Assembly (NCBI GenBank): GCA_036501845.1
Contig: DASXZO010000134.1
Location: forward strand, 1 to 15,090
DNA from: JBBREP01 sp036501845
GTDB lineage: Bacteria; Actinomycetota; Acidimicrobiia; IMCC26256; PALSA-610
DNA length: 15,090 nucleotides
Direction: 5' to 3'
The notes beneath the pieces were generated by a model, which was given only the letters and a program-made list of their open reading frames with translations, made no database searches and was not told the origin of the DNA. The position numbers and the translations under genes are program-made. Shown in pieces: positions 1 through 8,349 of the stretch (the stretch's first letter is position 1; the number at the start of each line of letters is the position of its first letter).

Positions 1-1415
<1,415 letters not shown>

Positions 1416-1422
1416 GGCGCGG

Positions 1423-1428
1423 AGGCTA
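1423..1428 (-). promoter_or_regulatory. Candidate -10 hexamer of a leaderless promoter, TAGCCT
   Basis: On the minus strand TAGCCT matches TANNNT and ends 7 nt before the GTG of the acyl-CoA ligase. No SD lies in between, so transcription could start at or next to the start codon. I see no convincing -35. The gene could also be read from an upstream promoter together with the membrane-protein gene. Confidence 0.35.
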
Positions 1429-1454
1429 CCGAGGCCAACCCGTGGGAGCCCGTG

Positions 1455-2411
1455 TCAGACCCGCACGTCGAGTGGCTCGGTGGTGCCGGCGCGTGTGTAG
1501 TTGACGCCGCGCCGCGGAACAGCCGGAACGGCGGCCGGCGCCACGACGCCACGACGGCTTCGACGTGCCGCGCCCGCCGTCGCGCCTACCAGATGGCCCG
1601 CAACCCAGAGCAGCGCGCCCACGCCGAGCACCGCGAAGCCCGGCGGCGCGAGGCGCCGGCCGTATGCGCTCGCGAGTGGCGACAACACCTCGGCCGCCGA
1701 CACGTGCGCTGCGCGCAGACCGGCCGGGATCAGCACCCAGAACACGAGTGGTAGCGCGCCGATCACGAACAGCCGCCGCCCGATGATGCGGGTGGCCGTC
1801 CACGGTTCTGGATGCACGAGCACCGCGCCGAACCACGCCGCGATCGCGATGAGGGCGGCGAGCAGCGTGACCGTGTTGGTGTGCTGGTCGACGCCACGGA
1901 GGCTCGGCAGCTTCGTGGTGTCGAAGTGCAGCTTCACCGGTGTGCTCGGCATCTGCACCGCGGCCGCGGGGTCGACGTTGGCCACTGCGTTGTGCACCGC
2001 GGTGGTAACCGCGCCGGTGTCGATCGTGAGTCCGTTGCGCGACACGTCGCCGTCGATCAACTGCTGCTGCATCGATGCGATCGCGTTGCCGAACGCGCGG
2101 CGGAGAGCCGGATCCTGGAGCGCGCTCGTGGCCGCCTGTCGCGCAAGCGTGCGGGCCTGCTCGGTGCTGATTCCCGCGCGGTTCGCGTCGCCGCGCGGGA
2201 TCATGCTCACGAGCTGATCGGCGAGCGAATTGACCGCGGAGTCCTGCACCGGCTTTGCGGCCAGCAGCCCCACTGCTGCGTCACGCGTGGCCGACGGATT
2301 GAGGATCGTCTGCTGGGCGGCGAAGCCCCACCACGCGAACGCCGCGGCCAGGCCGCCGATGGCCAGCAGCACCCGGGCCAGCACCGCCGTGCCGGTTCGC
2401 GTCGCCTTCAC
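1455..2411 (-). CDS. Four-helix membrane protein of unknown function
   Basis: I do not recognise this 318-residue protein. One membrane segment lies at about residues 11-31. A polar, helix-rich region of about 150 residues (32-179) follows, rich in Ala, Gln and Asp. Three more membrane segments lie at about 180-200, 213-234 and 256-278, and then a basic proline/arginine-rich tail of about 40 residues. By the positive-inside rule the N-terminus (K2, R5) and the tail (RRSRR near 283) are cytoplasmic, so residues 32-179 face outside. There are no cysteines and no catalytic motif. The start is GTG; GGTGAG directly abuts it and GACAAT lies 6 nt upstream. An ATG eight bases upstream is out of frame and hits a stop within four codons. 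The gene ends 39 bp before the acyl-CoA ligase, so the two may be co-transcribed. Confidence 0.8.
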   Translation of the reverse strand: MKATRTGTAVLARVLLAIGGLAAAFAWWGFAAQQTILNPSATRDAAVGLLAAKPVQDSAVNSLADQLVSMIPRGDANRAGISTEQARTLARQAATSALQDPALRRAFGNAIASMQQQLIDGDVSRNGLTIDTGAVTTAVHNAVANVDPAAAVQMPSTPVKLHFDTTKLPSLRGVDQHTNTVTLLAALIAIAAWFGAVLVHPEPWTATRIIGRRLFVIGALPLVFWVLIPAGLRAAHVSAAEVLSPLASAYGRRLAPPGFAVLGVGALLWVAGHLVGATAGAARRSRRGVVAPAAVPAVPRRGVNYTRAGTTEPLDVRV

Positions 2412-2476
2412 CTCACCATTGTCGACGCTGGGGGCGCCGCGATGGAGTCAAACTGGCTACCGACTTCCCCTGAGAG

Positions 2477-2494
2477 TGTGACAATGTGTTCACA
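2477..2494 (+). promoter_or_regulatory. Extended -10 (TGTGACAAT) inside a TGTGA-N8-TCACA inverted repeat at a start codon
   Basis: TGTGA at 2477-2481 and TCACA at 2490-2494 are inverted copies 8 bp apart. The right arm ends on the A of the acetyltransferase ATG. The same bases contain TGT plus GACAAT (2480-2485), an extended -10 ending 8 nt before the ATG. No SD is present, so the message would be leaderless. A regulator bound here would cover both the -10 and the start codon. The arms resemble a CRP half-site, but CRP sites have a 6-bp spacer, so no regulator is assigned. Confidence 0.3.
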
Positions 2495-3150
2495 TGAGCA
2501 CGATGCCGCGGCTGAATGACGGCACGGCCGTGCTCCGTGACATCGTCGACGCTGACAGCGAGGCGATCTTCGAGTGCCTCACCACCGACGCCGACATCGC
2601 CAGGTGGACGCGCATCCCGTGGCCCTACACGCGCGGTCATTTGCACGACTTCATGGGGCTGGTCGGGCGCGCCCGCTTCTCGCGTGGCGATCTCGTGCTT
2701 GCGATCGCCGATCCGGTCGACGATCGCCTGCTCGGCTGCATCGGAATCCACCGCATCGGTGCGCGTCCTGTTCCGCGTTCGGCGATGCTGCCCGACGAGA
2801 TCGGCTACTGGATCGCGCGGGAAGTGCGCGGGCAGGGCCGGGTGACCCGCGCGGTCCGCATGCTCTCGGCGTATGCGCTCACCGAACTCGGCGTCGACTC
2901 ACTCAACTTGCAGACGAAGGTGGGCAACGCGGCATCGCAACACGTGGCGACGAACGCGGGCTACCACTTTGTGGAGCGGGTGCTGGCCGCCGAAGTCGAC
3001 GACGACCTCAGCGACCACGACCGCTTCGTGATGCGGCGCGACGACTTCGAGCGCGCCAACGGCCGCCTCGCCGACGCGGCCGTCTTCTGGACGCCGGGTC
3101 AGGCCCCGGCGGTCACGCCGACGGCTTCGGGCTCTGTGTCTGCGCCTTGA
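2494..3150 (+). CDS. GNAT N-acetyltransferase, RimJ/RimL-like
   Basis: This is a predicted acetyl-CoA-dependent N-acetyltransferase of 218 residues. It starts with RLNDGTAVLRDIVDADSEAI, the usual opening of RimJ/RimL-type proteins. The core strand and acetyl-CoA loop read EIGYWIAREVRGQGRVTRAV, with E102 at the start and R112-G113-Q114-G115 as the pyrophosphate-binding loop. The last position of the R/QxxGxG/A signature is Val117 instead of Gly or Ala. The next part, SLNLQTKVGNAASQHVATNAGYHFVER, is the typical segment in which the Asn of VGN and the AGY turn mark motif B. Residues from about 190 onward form a Pro/Ala-rich tail. The substrate (a protein N-terminus or a small molecule) cannot be told. 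The last 38 bp overlap the convergent gpmA gene, so the tail may be variable. The start lacks an SD. Confidence 0.85.
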   Translation: MSTMPRLNDGTAVLRDIVDADSEAIFECLTTDADIARWTRIPWPYTRGHLHDFMGLVGRARFSRGDLVLAIADPVDDRLLGCIGIHRIGARPVPRSAMLPDEIGYWIAREVRGQGRVTRAVRMLSAYALTELGVDSLNLQTKVGNAASQHVATNAGYHFVERVLAAEVDDDLSDHDRFVMRRDDFERANGRLADAAVFWTPGQAPAVTPTASGSVSAP

Positions 3151-3895
3151 CGCCTTCGATGGCGCGCTCGGCGCCCGCCGGGTCGAGGTAGCGGCCGCGC
3201 ACACCGAGTTCGGGCTGCGGGTGCGTGGGTTGCAGATTGGCGTCGAGCTCGTACACGAGCGGGAAGCCAGTGGGAATGTTCAGCTCGACGACGTCGTCTC
3301 GCGTCATCCCGTCGAGATGCTGCGCCAGCGCGCGCAGCGAGTTGCCGTGCGCGGCCACTAGCACGGTGTGGCCGGCGCGCAGGTCGGGCACGATGGCGTC
3401 GTACCAGTAGGGGAGCATGCGCGCGGCCACGTCGGCGAGGCACTCGGCGCGCGGCAGCACGTCGCGCGGGAGGGCCGCATAACGCTCGTCGATACCGCTG
3501 TGCGGGTCGTCGATATCGAGCGCTTCGGGCGGCACGTCGTAGCTGCGCCGCCAGAGCTGCACCTGGTCGGCGCCGTACTGCTCGACGGTCTCGCGCTTGT
3601 TCTTTCCCTGCAGCGCGCCGTAGTGCCGCTCGTTCAACCGCCACGACCGGCGCACCGGAATCCACTTCCGGCCGGCCGCGTCGAGCGCGAGTTCGGCGGT
3701 GCGGATGGCGCGGAGCTGCACCGAGGTGTGCAGTACGTCGGGACGCAGGCCCGCGGCGCGCAATTGCTCGCCGCCGGCGACGGCTTCGGTGCGGCCGAGC
3801 TCGGTGAGGTCGACGTCGACCCAACCCGTGAACAAATTCAGCTCGTTCCACTCGCTCTGCCCGTGGCGGAGGAGCACGAGTGTGGCCTCTGGCAT
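3113..3895 (-). CDS. gpmA: 2,3-bisphosphoglycerate-dependent phosphoglycerate mutase
   Basis: The enzyme interconverts 3- and 2-phosphoglycerate in glycolysis and gluconeogenesis through a phosphohistidine intermediate, in the cytoplasm. The 260-residue product has every hallmark: LLRHGQSEWN with phospho-accepting His11, NLFTGWVDVDLTELG, substrate arginines in LRAIRT (62, 65), the proton donor E89 in NERHYGALQGKNK, and the second active-site histidine H183 in AAHGNSLRAL. The length is close to the family norm of about 250. I chose the ATG at 3895 (MPEATLVLLRHG) because the conserved strand begins there; a TTG 30 bp upstream would only add a poor extension. The 3' end overlaps the convergent acetyltransferase gene by 38 bp. 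The 64-bp divergent spacer to the epimerase-like gene must hold promoters for both; TGC plus GACCAT ending 6 nt before this ATG is a weak -10 candidate. Confidence 0.97.
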   Translation of the reverse strand: MPEATLVLLRHGQSEWNELNLFTGWVDVDLTELGRTEAVAGGEQLRAAGLRPDVLHTSVQLRAIRTAELALDAAGRKWIPVRRSWRLNERHYGALQGKNKRETVEQYGADQVQLWRRSYDVPPEALDIDDPHSGIDERYAALPRDVLPRAECLADVAARMLPYWYDAIVPDLRAGHTVLVAAHGNSLRALAQHLDGMTRDDVVELNIPTGFPLVYELDANLQPTHPQPELGVRGRYLDPAGAERAIEGVKAQTQSPKPSA

Positions 3896-3945
3896 GCCTC
3901 TATGGTCGCAGCTTGGACAACCCAATTCCGAACCGATTCCTCAAA

Positions 3946-3951
3946 TAGATT
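3946..3951 (+). promoter_or_regulatory. Candidate -10 hexamer of a leaderless promoter, TAGATT
   Basis: TAGATT ends 8 nt before the ATG of the RmlC-like gene, in a locally AT-rich stretch. There is no SD before the ATG. The identical hexamer stands 9 nt before the GTG at 5135. No clear -35 is seen at the standard distance. Confidence 0.45.
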
Positions 3952-3959
3952 CGCAAGCC

Positions 3960-4523
3960 ATGCCTACGAAGATCACGCCGTTCGAGGTACGGCGCACCGC
4001 CATCGTCGACCTGTTCGTCATCCAGATGAAGCAGGTGCGCGACGAGCGGGGCGCCGTCCGCGAGTTCTACCGGGAGTCAGCGTTCCGCGACGCCGGTCTG
4101 CCGTCGGTGGGCCCGTGGTTACAGGTGAACGTCACCGAGAGCCGGCACGGCGCGATTCGTGGGCTGCACGGCGAGTCGATGTTCAAGCTCGTCGGCATCG
4201 TCGCCGGCGAGGCCTTCGGCGCCTACGTCGACGCCCGCCGCGACTCGGCGTCGTTCGGCGCGGTGCACACCGAACGGCTGCGACCGGGCACCCAGGTGCT
4301 CGTGCCCAAGGGCGTGTGCAACGGTTTCCAGAGCGTGAGCAAGCGACCGACGCAGTATCTCTACACGTTCGACAGTGAGTGGGTGGCGGGCATGGCGGGC
4401 AGTGCTGTGAATCCGTTCGATCCCGCCCTCGGTATCGAGTGGCCGGTGAAGATCGACCACAGCGACCCGTCGGTGCTGTCGGCGAAGGACGCCGCGCAGC
4501 CGCCGTTGCGCGACAACGGCTGA
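3960..4523 (+). CDS. RmlC-like dTDP-sugar epimerase family protein with altered active site
   Basis: This 187-residue cupin belongs to the dTDP-4-dehydrorhamnose 3,5-epimerase (RmlC) family. Family landmarks are QVRDERGAVREFYRES (about 25-40), the strand HGAIRGLHGE with catalytic-position His70, the cupin core FKLVGIVAGEAFGAYVDARRDSASFG, VLVPKGVCNGF and the closing DPALGIEWP. Aligned by eye to E. coli RmlC, His62 is kept (H70), but His119 of the AHGF motif is Asn121 and catalytic Tyr138 is Trp141. It is therefore unlikely to be an ordinary RmlC and may act on another nucleotide sugar, act as a one-position epimerase, or bind a sugar without catalysis. No other rhamnose genes (rmlA, B, D) are nearby. 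The start at 3960 was chosen because homology begins there; it has no SD and a TAGATT 8 nt upstream. The gene converges on ppa with a 14-bp gap. Confidence 0.85.
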   Translation: MPTKITPFEVRRTAIVDLFVIQMKQVRDERGAVREFYRESAFRDAGLPSVGPWLQVNVTESRHGAIRGLHGESMFKLVGIVAGEAFGAYVDARRDSASFGAVHTERLRPGTQVLVPKGVCNGFQSVSKRPTQYLYTFDSEWVAGMAGSAVNPFDPALGIEWPVKIDHSDPSVLSAKDAAQPPLRDNG

Positions 4524-4535
4524 GGCCGCTCGGCC
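4524..4535. terminator. Short GC hairpin between convergent genes
   Basis: GGCCG-CT-CGGCC fills almost the whole 14-bp gap between the RmlC-like stop and the ppa stop. It could end transcription from either side, but it is short and has no T tract, so this is a weak call. Confidence 0.25.
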
Positions 4536-4537
4536 GA

Positions 4538-5032
4538 CTACGCGCCGTGCGCTGCCGCGGCGGCGTCTGCGATGGCGCGCACGGCCGCGGCCGCGTCTTC
4601 CCAGCCGCGCGTCTCCGACGACTTGCCCGGCTCGAGTTCCTTGTACACGTCGAAGAAGTGCCCGATCTCCATCAGGAGGTGCGGGGGCACGTCTTCGAGG
4701 TCACTGGTGTCGGTCCAGCGCGGGTCGCTCGCCGGCACACACAGCACCTTGGCGTCCGCGCCCTTCTCGTCGCTCATCCAGAACACCGCGACCGGCCGCA
4801 CCATGATGTGACAGCCCGGGAACGTCGGTTCCTGGAGTAGCACGAGCGCGTCGAGCGGATCGCCGTCGTCGGCCAGGGTGTCGGAGAAGAAGCCGTAATC
4901 CACGGGATATTGCATGGCCGTGAACAGCATGCGGTCGAGCCAGATCTTGCCGGTCTCGTGGTCCATCTCGTACTTGTTGCGCGAGCCCTTGGGAATTTCG
5001 ATGACCACTTCGTAGGCGTCTGTGGATGTCAC
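4538..5032 (-). CDS. ppa: Inorganic pyrophosphatase, family I
   Basis: The enzyme hydrolyses pyrophosphate to two phosphates and so pulls CoA-ligase, nucleotidyl-transfer and polymerase reactions forward in the cytoplasm. The 164-residue product has the full family I signature: EIPKGSRNKYE (12-22), YPVDYGF with the substrate-side tyrosine, the metal-binding DGDPLD (D56, D61), D93 and K95 in GADAK, and FFDVYKELEPGK (126-137). The length is typical of the bacterial hexameric enzyme. The start is GTG, with AAGAAGG giving an SD about 4-5 nt upstream. The 102-bp divergent spacer separates it from the tyrosine-phosphatase operon. Its closeness to two pyrophosphate-producing CoA ligases is probably incidental, because ppa is a housekeeping gene. 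Confidence 0.97.
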   Translation of the reverse strand: MTSTDAYEVVIEIPKGSRNKYEMDHETGKIWLDRMLFTAMQYPVDYGFFSDTLADDGDPLDALVLLQEPTFPGCHIMVRPVAVFWMSDEKGADAKVLCVPASDPRWTDTSDLEDVPPHLLMEIGHFFDVYKELEPGKSSETRGWEDAAAAVRAIADAAAAAHGA

Positions 5033-5119
5033 GCGCCCTTCTTACCCCGGCTCGCCTCCTCGTCGCCCCGTTGGCCACGTGCGGTGTGCGTTCGTCGGGC
5101 TCGCGCCCCCGAGGGCTCC

Positions 5120-5125
5120 TAGATT
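5120..5125 (+). promoter_or_regulatory. Candidate -10 hexamer of the phosphatase/CoA-ligase operon, TAGATT
   Basis: TAGATT ends 9 nt before the GTG at 5135, and no SD lies between them. The same hexamer precedes the gene at 3960. It would place the transcription start within a few bases of the start codon. No convincing -35 is seen. Confidence 0.45.
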
Positions 5126-5134
5126 GCCCAATTC

Positions 5135-5650
5135 GTGACTCCGCTGCACGTCGTTTCGCTCTGCACTGGGAACGCGGCGCGCTCGGTGATGGCGGGCGCA
5201 CTGCTAGCCGAACACGCCGTCGACCTCGTCGTCACCACGTCGGGCACGCATGTGATCGAGGGTTTGCCGATGAGCTGGCGCACCGCCGACGCGATCCGCT
5301 CGCTCGGGCTGCAGGTGCCGCATCACCGCAGCCGCCAGGCCACCGACGCCGAGATCGAGACCGCCGATCTGGTGATCGCGGCGGCGCGCGAGCACGTGCG
5401 CTGGATGCGCCGGGTGCACCCGCACGCCGCCGCGCGCACCGGCACGCTGAAGCGCCTGGCGCGCGATCTCGGGCCGCCGAACGGGAGCGCGTTCGGTGAC
5501 CGCATCGCTGCGCTCGACCTTGGTGAAGTGGAGCTCGAGCCGTGGGAGGACGTGATCGACCCTGCCGGCGGCGAAGCCGACGTGTTCGTGGCCACGGCGC
5601 AGGAGATCGCCGAGCAGGTGCACCTGCTCGCGCCGCGGCTCGTCCCGTGA
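5135..5650 (+). CDS. Low-molecular-weight protein tyrosine phosphatase family protein
   Basis: This is a 171-residue LMW-PTP/arsenate-reductase-fold phosphatase, predicted to hydrolyse phosphotyrosine (or a related phosphoester) through a cysteinyl-phosphate intermediate. The P-loop is CTGNAARS, which fits CX5R(S/T) with C10, R16 and S17. The general acid is D142 in the DP loop EDVIDPAGG. SSGTHVIEG-type and TADLVIAAAREH segments also match the family. There is no signal peptide, so it is cytoplasmic unless exported by a non-classical route. The GTG start was chosen because the first strand, PLHVVSLC, follows directly; there is no SD. It is the first gene of an operon: its TGA overlaps the next GTG (GTGA, 5647-5650). 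Arsenate reductase is less likely because the extra redox cysteines of ArsC are missing. Confidence 0.88.
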   Translation: MTPLHVVSLCTGNAARSVMAGALLAEHAVDLVVTTSGTHVIEGLPMSWRTADAIRSLGLQVPHHRSRQATDAEIETADLVIAAAREHVRWMRRVHPHAAARTGTLKRLARDLGPPNGSAFGDRIAALDLGEVELEPWEDVIDPAGGEADVFVATAQEIAEQVHLLAPRLVP

Positions 5651-6429
5651 CCCCGGCCCAGTCGCCCCACGTGGCGCGCTTCGTGAACGCGCCGAACTTC
5701 CGCGATCTCGGCGGTATCGCGATGCGCGACGGCCGGGTGTTGCGCGCCGGCGTCGTCTACCGCAGCGGTGTGCTCGACACGCTCGACGACGACGAGGTCG
5801 CACGGCTCGCGGCGCTGGGCCTGCGCACCGTGGTCGACCTGCGCAGCGACGAAGAGGTCGAGAGCCGTCCGAACCGCGTGCCTGTGGGGGTCGACACGGT
5901 GCGCGCGCCGGCGGTGGATGTTTCGGCATCGCCGCGCCGAGTGATGGAGATGATCGAGGCCGGCGAGGTGGGCGATCTCGGTCCGTCGATGCTGGTGCAG
6001 GGCAACACGCAGTTCGCCACCAAATACCGTGCGATGTTCGCCACGGTGGTGCGCCTGCTGTGCGATCCCGACCGTCAACCCGTGATCGTGCAGTGCACCG
6101 CGGGCAAGGACCGCACCGGGTTCGCCGTCGCCACGATGCTGTGGGCGCTCGGCGCCGACCACGACACGGTCGTGAGCGACTACCTCCGGTCGAACGAGCT
6201 GCTCGCGGAGCGCCACGGGCGACTGCTCGCCGACGCGCGTTCCCGCGGCATCGAGACCGAGGCGCTGGAAGCGCTGCTCGTGCTCCGTCGTGAGTATCTC
6301 GACGCGGGATACGCGGCCGCGTGCGACGCCTACGGGTCGATCGACGGCTGGCTGCGCGAAGGCCTCGGCATCACCGACGCCGAACGCAAGCGCTGGCAAC
6401 AGAGCATGCTTATATCGTCGGCAGTATGA
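5647..6429 (+). CDS. PtpB-type tyrosine-protein phosphatase (Y_phosphatase3 family)
   Basis: This 260-residue protein belongs to the family of Mycobacterium tuberculosis PtpB (PF13350). It opens with NFRDLGG (17-23), continues with GVVYRSGVL and TVVDLRSDEEVESRP, and carries the P-loop QCTAGKDRTG with C150 and R156. The Lys-Asp after the glycine is typical of PtpB-like enzymes, which act on phosphotyrosine and, in some members, phosphoinositides. No signal peptide or membrane segment is seen. The GTG at 5647 is chosen because it overlaps the upstream stop and homology begins a few residues later; an upstream in-frame extension reads as arginine-rich shadow translation of the previous gene. The stop overlaps the CoA-ligase ATG (ATGA, 6426-6429). 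Placement directly after an LMW-PTP pairs two unrelated phosphatase folds in one transcript. Confidence 0.92.
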   Translation: MTPAQSPHVARFVNAPNFRDLGGIAMRDGRVLRAGVVYRSGVLDTLDDDEVARLAALGLRTVVDLRSDEEVESRPNRVPVGVDTVRAPAVDVSASPRRVMEMIEAGEVGDLGPSMLVQGNTQFATKYRAMFATVVRLLCDPDRQPVIVQCTAGKDRTGFAVATMLWALGADHDTVVSDYLRSNELLAERHGRLLADARSRGIETEALEALLVLRREYLDAGYAAACDAYGSIDGWLREGLGITDAERKRWQQSMLISSAV

Positions 6430-8144
6430 CCGCCGAGGGAGTGCCGCCGCGCGTTGCCGAGGTCGAGGCGCAGCTGGTGGCCGAGGGCAGCCCGCTCGGG
6501 TTGACCACGATCGAGATCGACGGCATGCCGATCGATGTGTTCGCCACCCGCTCCGCGAACCTGCGCGAGCTGCTCGAGAAGTCGGCCGGCTTCGGTGACG
6601 CCGAGTATCTGGTTGCCACCGACGGCGAGCACGTACGCCGGATCACCTACGCCGAGCACCGGCGGGCCGTGGCGTCGCTCGCCAAGGTGATGGCCGAGCG
6701 TTACGGCGTGGGCAAGGGCGACCGCGTCGCGATCCTCGGTGCGAACAGCATCGATTGGATCATCGCGTTCTGGGCAACGATCAGCCTCGGCGCGATCGCG
6801 TGCGCGCTGAACGGTTGGTGGACCGGGCCGGAGATCGAATACGCGATCGGCTACACGGAGCCGAAGCTCCTCGTCGCCGACCGTAAGCGCATCGCCAGGG
6901 TCGAATCCACGGGTCTCGATGTTCCCGTGGTGGTGATGGAGGACGAATTTCCCGACCTCACCACCGCGTATCCGGATGCCGCGCTGTCCGATGTGGAACT
7001 CGACGCCGACGATCCCGCGATCTTGCTGTTCACGAGCGGCACCACCGGCCGCCCGAAGGGTGCCGTCCACACCCATGGCAACGTGTGCTCGCTGCTCGCG
7101 ATGTTGTTCTTCCAGGGCGCGCGTGCGGCGATGAGCGCCGCGCCGCCTGCCCCCAACGCGCCGCCGCCCAGTCCGGCGTGCCAGTTCATGACGAGCCCGC
7201 TGTTCCATGTGTCGGGCCTGCACACCGGCGCAGTGATGTTCATGGCCACCGGCACGCGCAGCGTGTGGTGGATGGGCCGCTTCGACCCGCAGAAGGTGGC
7301 GCCCGTGATCGAGCGCGAGCGCTGCACGGGTTGGTCGATCACCGAGACCGTGTTGCACCGCTTCGTGCACGATCCCGATGTGGCCGCCGGCAAGTACGAC
7401 TTCACGTTGGTAAAGACGCTCGGCGGCGGCGGCTCGGCGGTGCCGCCGGCGACGCAGGACCTGGCGCGCCAGGTGTTTCCCAACGCGGCGCGCTCGATGG
7501 GCTTCGGGTACGGCCTCACCGAATGCACCGCGCTTGCCACGACGAACTTCGGTGAGGAACTCATCGCCTACCCCACGAGCGTCGGCCGGCCGTTGCCCAC
7601 GGTCACGCTCGAGATCCGCGATCCCGACGATCCGAGCGCGCCCGCGTTCGCCGAGGGTGCGGAGGGCGAGGTGTGGATCCGTTCGCCGATGGTGATGCGT
7701 GAATACTGGCGCCTTCCCGAGGCCACCGCTGAGGTCGTGTACCCGGGCGGCTGGCTGCGCACGGGCGACTGGGGCCGGCTCGAAGGCGGGCGGCTGTTCC
7801 TGGCGTCGCGCCGCAAGGACCTCATCCTGCGCGGCGGCGAGAACGTGTATCCCGCCGAGATCGAAGCGCGACTCGTCGAGCACCCGGCCGTCGACGAGGT
7901 CGCAGTGGTGGGCGTGCCCGATGCCGAACTCGGCCAAGCGGTGAAGGCGATCGTGGTGCCGCGCACCGCCGATGTCGACGTCGACGAGCTCCGCGAGTTC
8001 TGCGCGGCCGGACTGGCCTATTACAAGGTGCCCACCGAGTGGCAGCTACGGCGTGATCCGCTGCCCCGCAATGCCATGGGCAAACTCCTGCGCGACGCGC
8101 TCGACGACACCACCGACGCCGCCCGTCGCTTCGTCGAGGAGTAA
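6426..8144 (+). CDS. AMP-forming acyl-CoA synthetase (FadD-type)
   Basis: This complete 572-residue class I adenylate-forming enzyme makes an acyl-CoA from a free acid, ATP and CoA. All core motifs are present: FTSGTTGRPKG (202-212), SPLFHVSG, GYGLTE (361-366), GGWLRTGDWG, the hinge SRRKDLILRGGENVYPAEIE, and PRNAMGK with catalytic Lys553. An Ala/Pro-rich insert lies at about residues 236-255, between the P-loop and the SPLFHVSG motif. The N-terminal 60 residues (with LGLTTIEIDGMPIDVF) are longer than in the FadD3-like ligase at 1-1415, and the two are not recent duplicates. The ATG overlaps the phosphatase stop, so translation is probably coupled; TATATC 9 nt before the ATG is a weak internal -10. 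The substrate is not readable. The acid could be a medium- or long-chain, aromatic or steroid side-chain acid. Confidence 0.95.
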   Translation: MTAEGVPPRVAEVEAQLVAEGSPLGLTTIEIDGMPIDVFATRSANLRELLEKSAGFGDAEYLVATDGEHVRRITYAEHRRAVASLAKVMAERYGVGKGDRVAILGANSIDWIIAFWATISLGAIACALNGWWTGPEIEYAIGYTEPKLLVADRKRIARVESTGLDVPVVVMEDEFPDLTTAYPDAALSDVELDADDPAILLFTSGTTGRPKGAVHTHGNVCSLLAMLFFQGARAAMSAAPPAPNAPPPSPACQFMTSPLFHVSGLHTGAVMFMATGTRSVWWMGRFDPQKVAPVIERERCTGWSITETVLHRFVHDPDVAAGKYDFTLVKTLGGGGSAVPPATQDLARQVFPNAARSMGFGYGLTECTALATTNFGEELIAYPTSVGRPLPTVTLEIRDPDDPSAPAFAEGAEGEVWIRSPMVMREYWRLPEATAEVVYPGGWLRTGDWGRLEGGRLFLASRRKDLILRGGENVYPAEIEARLVEHPAVDEVAVVGVPDAELGQAVKAIVVPRTADVDVDELREFCAAGLAYYKVPTEWQLRRDPLPRNAMGKLLRDALDDTTDAARRFVEE

Positions 8145-8160
8145 CTCGACGCGAGCGAGA

Positions 8161-8243
8161 GCGACCGACCGACCCGTTCTTTGTCCCAAAATGCAGCGCA
8201 TATAGCGGAAAAAGGGCAAAGAACGACGCTGCAGGTCGGTCGC
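8161..8243. repeat. Nested 83-bp palindromic element in the 8145-8349 gap
   Basis: The outer arms GCGACCGACC (8161-8170) and GGTCGGTCGC (8234-8243) are perfect inverted copies. Inside them CGTTCTTTGTCCC (8175-8187) pairs with GGGCAAAGAACG (8214-8225), with one bulged T. The apical loop holds a third small hairpin, ATGC-AGC-GCAT (8191-8201). The interior is clearly AT-richer than its surroundings. It follows the acyl-CoA synthetase stop by 16 bp, so it may act as a terminator or RNA-stabilising structure, though no T tract follows. It could equally be a MITE-like mobile remnant. A further GGTCGGTC copy lies at 8258-8265. The rest of the gap (8244-8349) shows no gene and no clear promoter. Confidence 0.6.
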
Positions 8244-8337
8244 ACCGCGCGTCCAGAGGTCGGTCTCCGATCGATACTGGTCGAGGTTGGCCAGCTAGAC
8301 CGAAGTCCGCGCGTCGGGGCGTGGCCTGGCGTGCGAC

Positions 8338-8344
8338 GAGGAGG
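8338..8344 (+). promoter_or_regulatory. Strong Shine-Dalgarno, GAGGAGG
   Basis: GAGGAGG lies 5 nt before the ATG at 8350 and fixes that start. It is the strongest ribosome binding site in the window and contrasts with the SD-less starts of many neighbours. Confidence 0.8.
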
Positions 8345-8349
8345 TCGCA

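Noticed and set aside
3896..3925. TTG start 30 bp upstream for gpmA
   Set aside because: The added residues match nothing in the family, and the ATG at 3895 begins right before the conserved first strand.
6330..7937. Long minus-strand open frame opposite the acyl-CoA synthetase
   Set aside because: The Arg/His/Gly-rich translation has no domain, and all adenylation motifs are on the plus strand.
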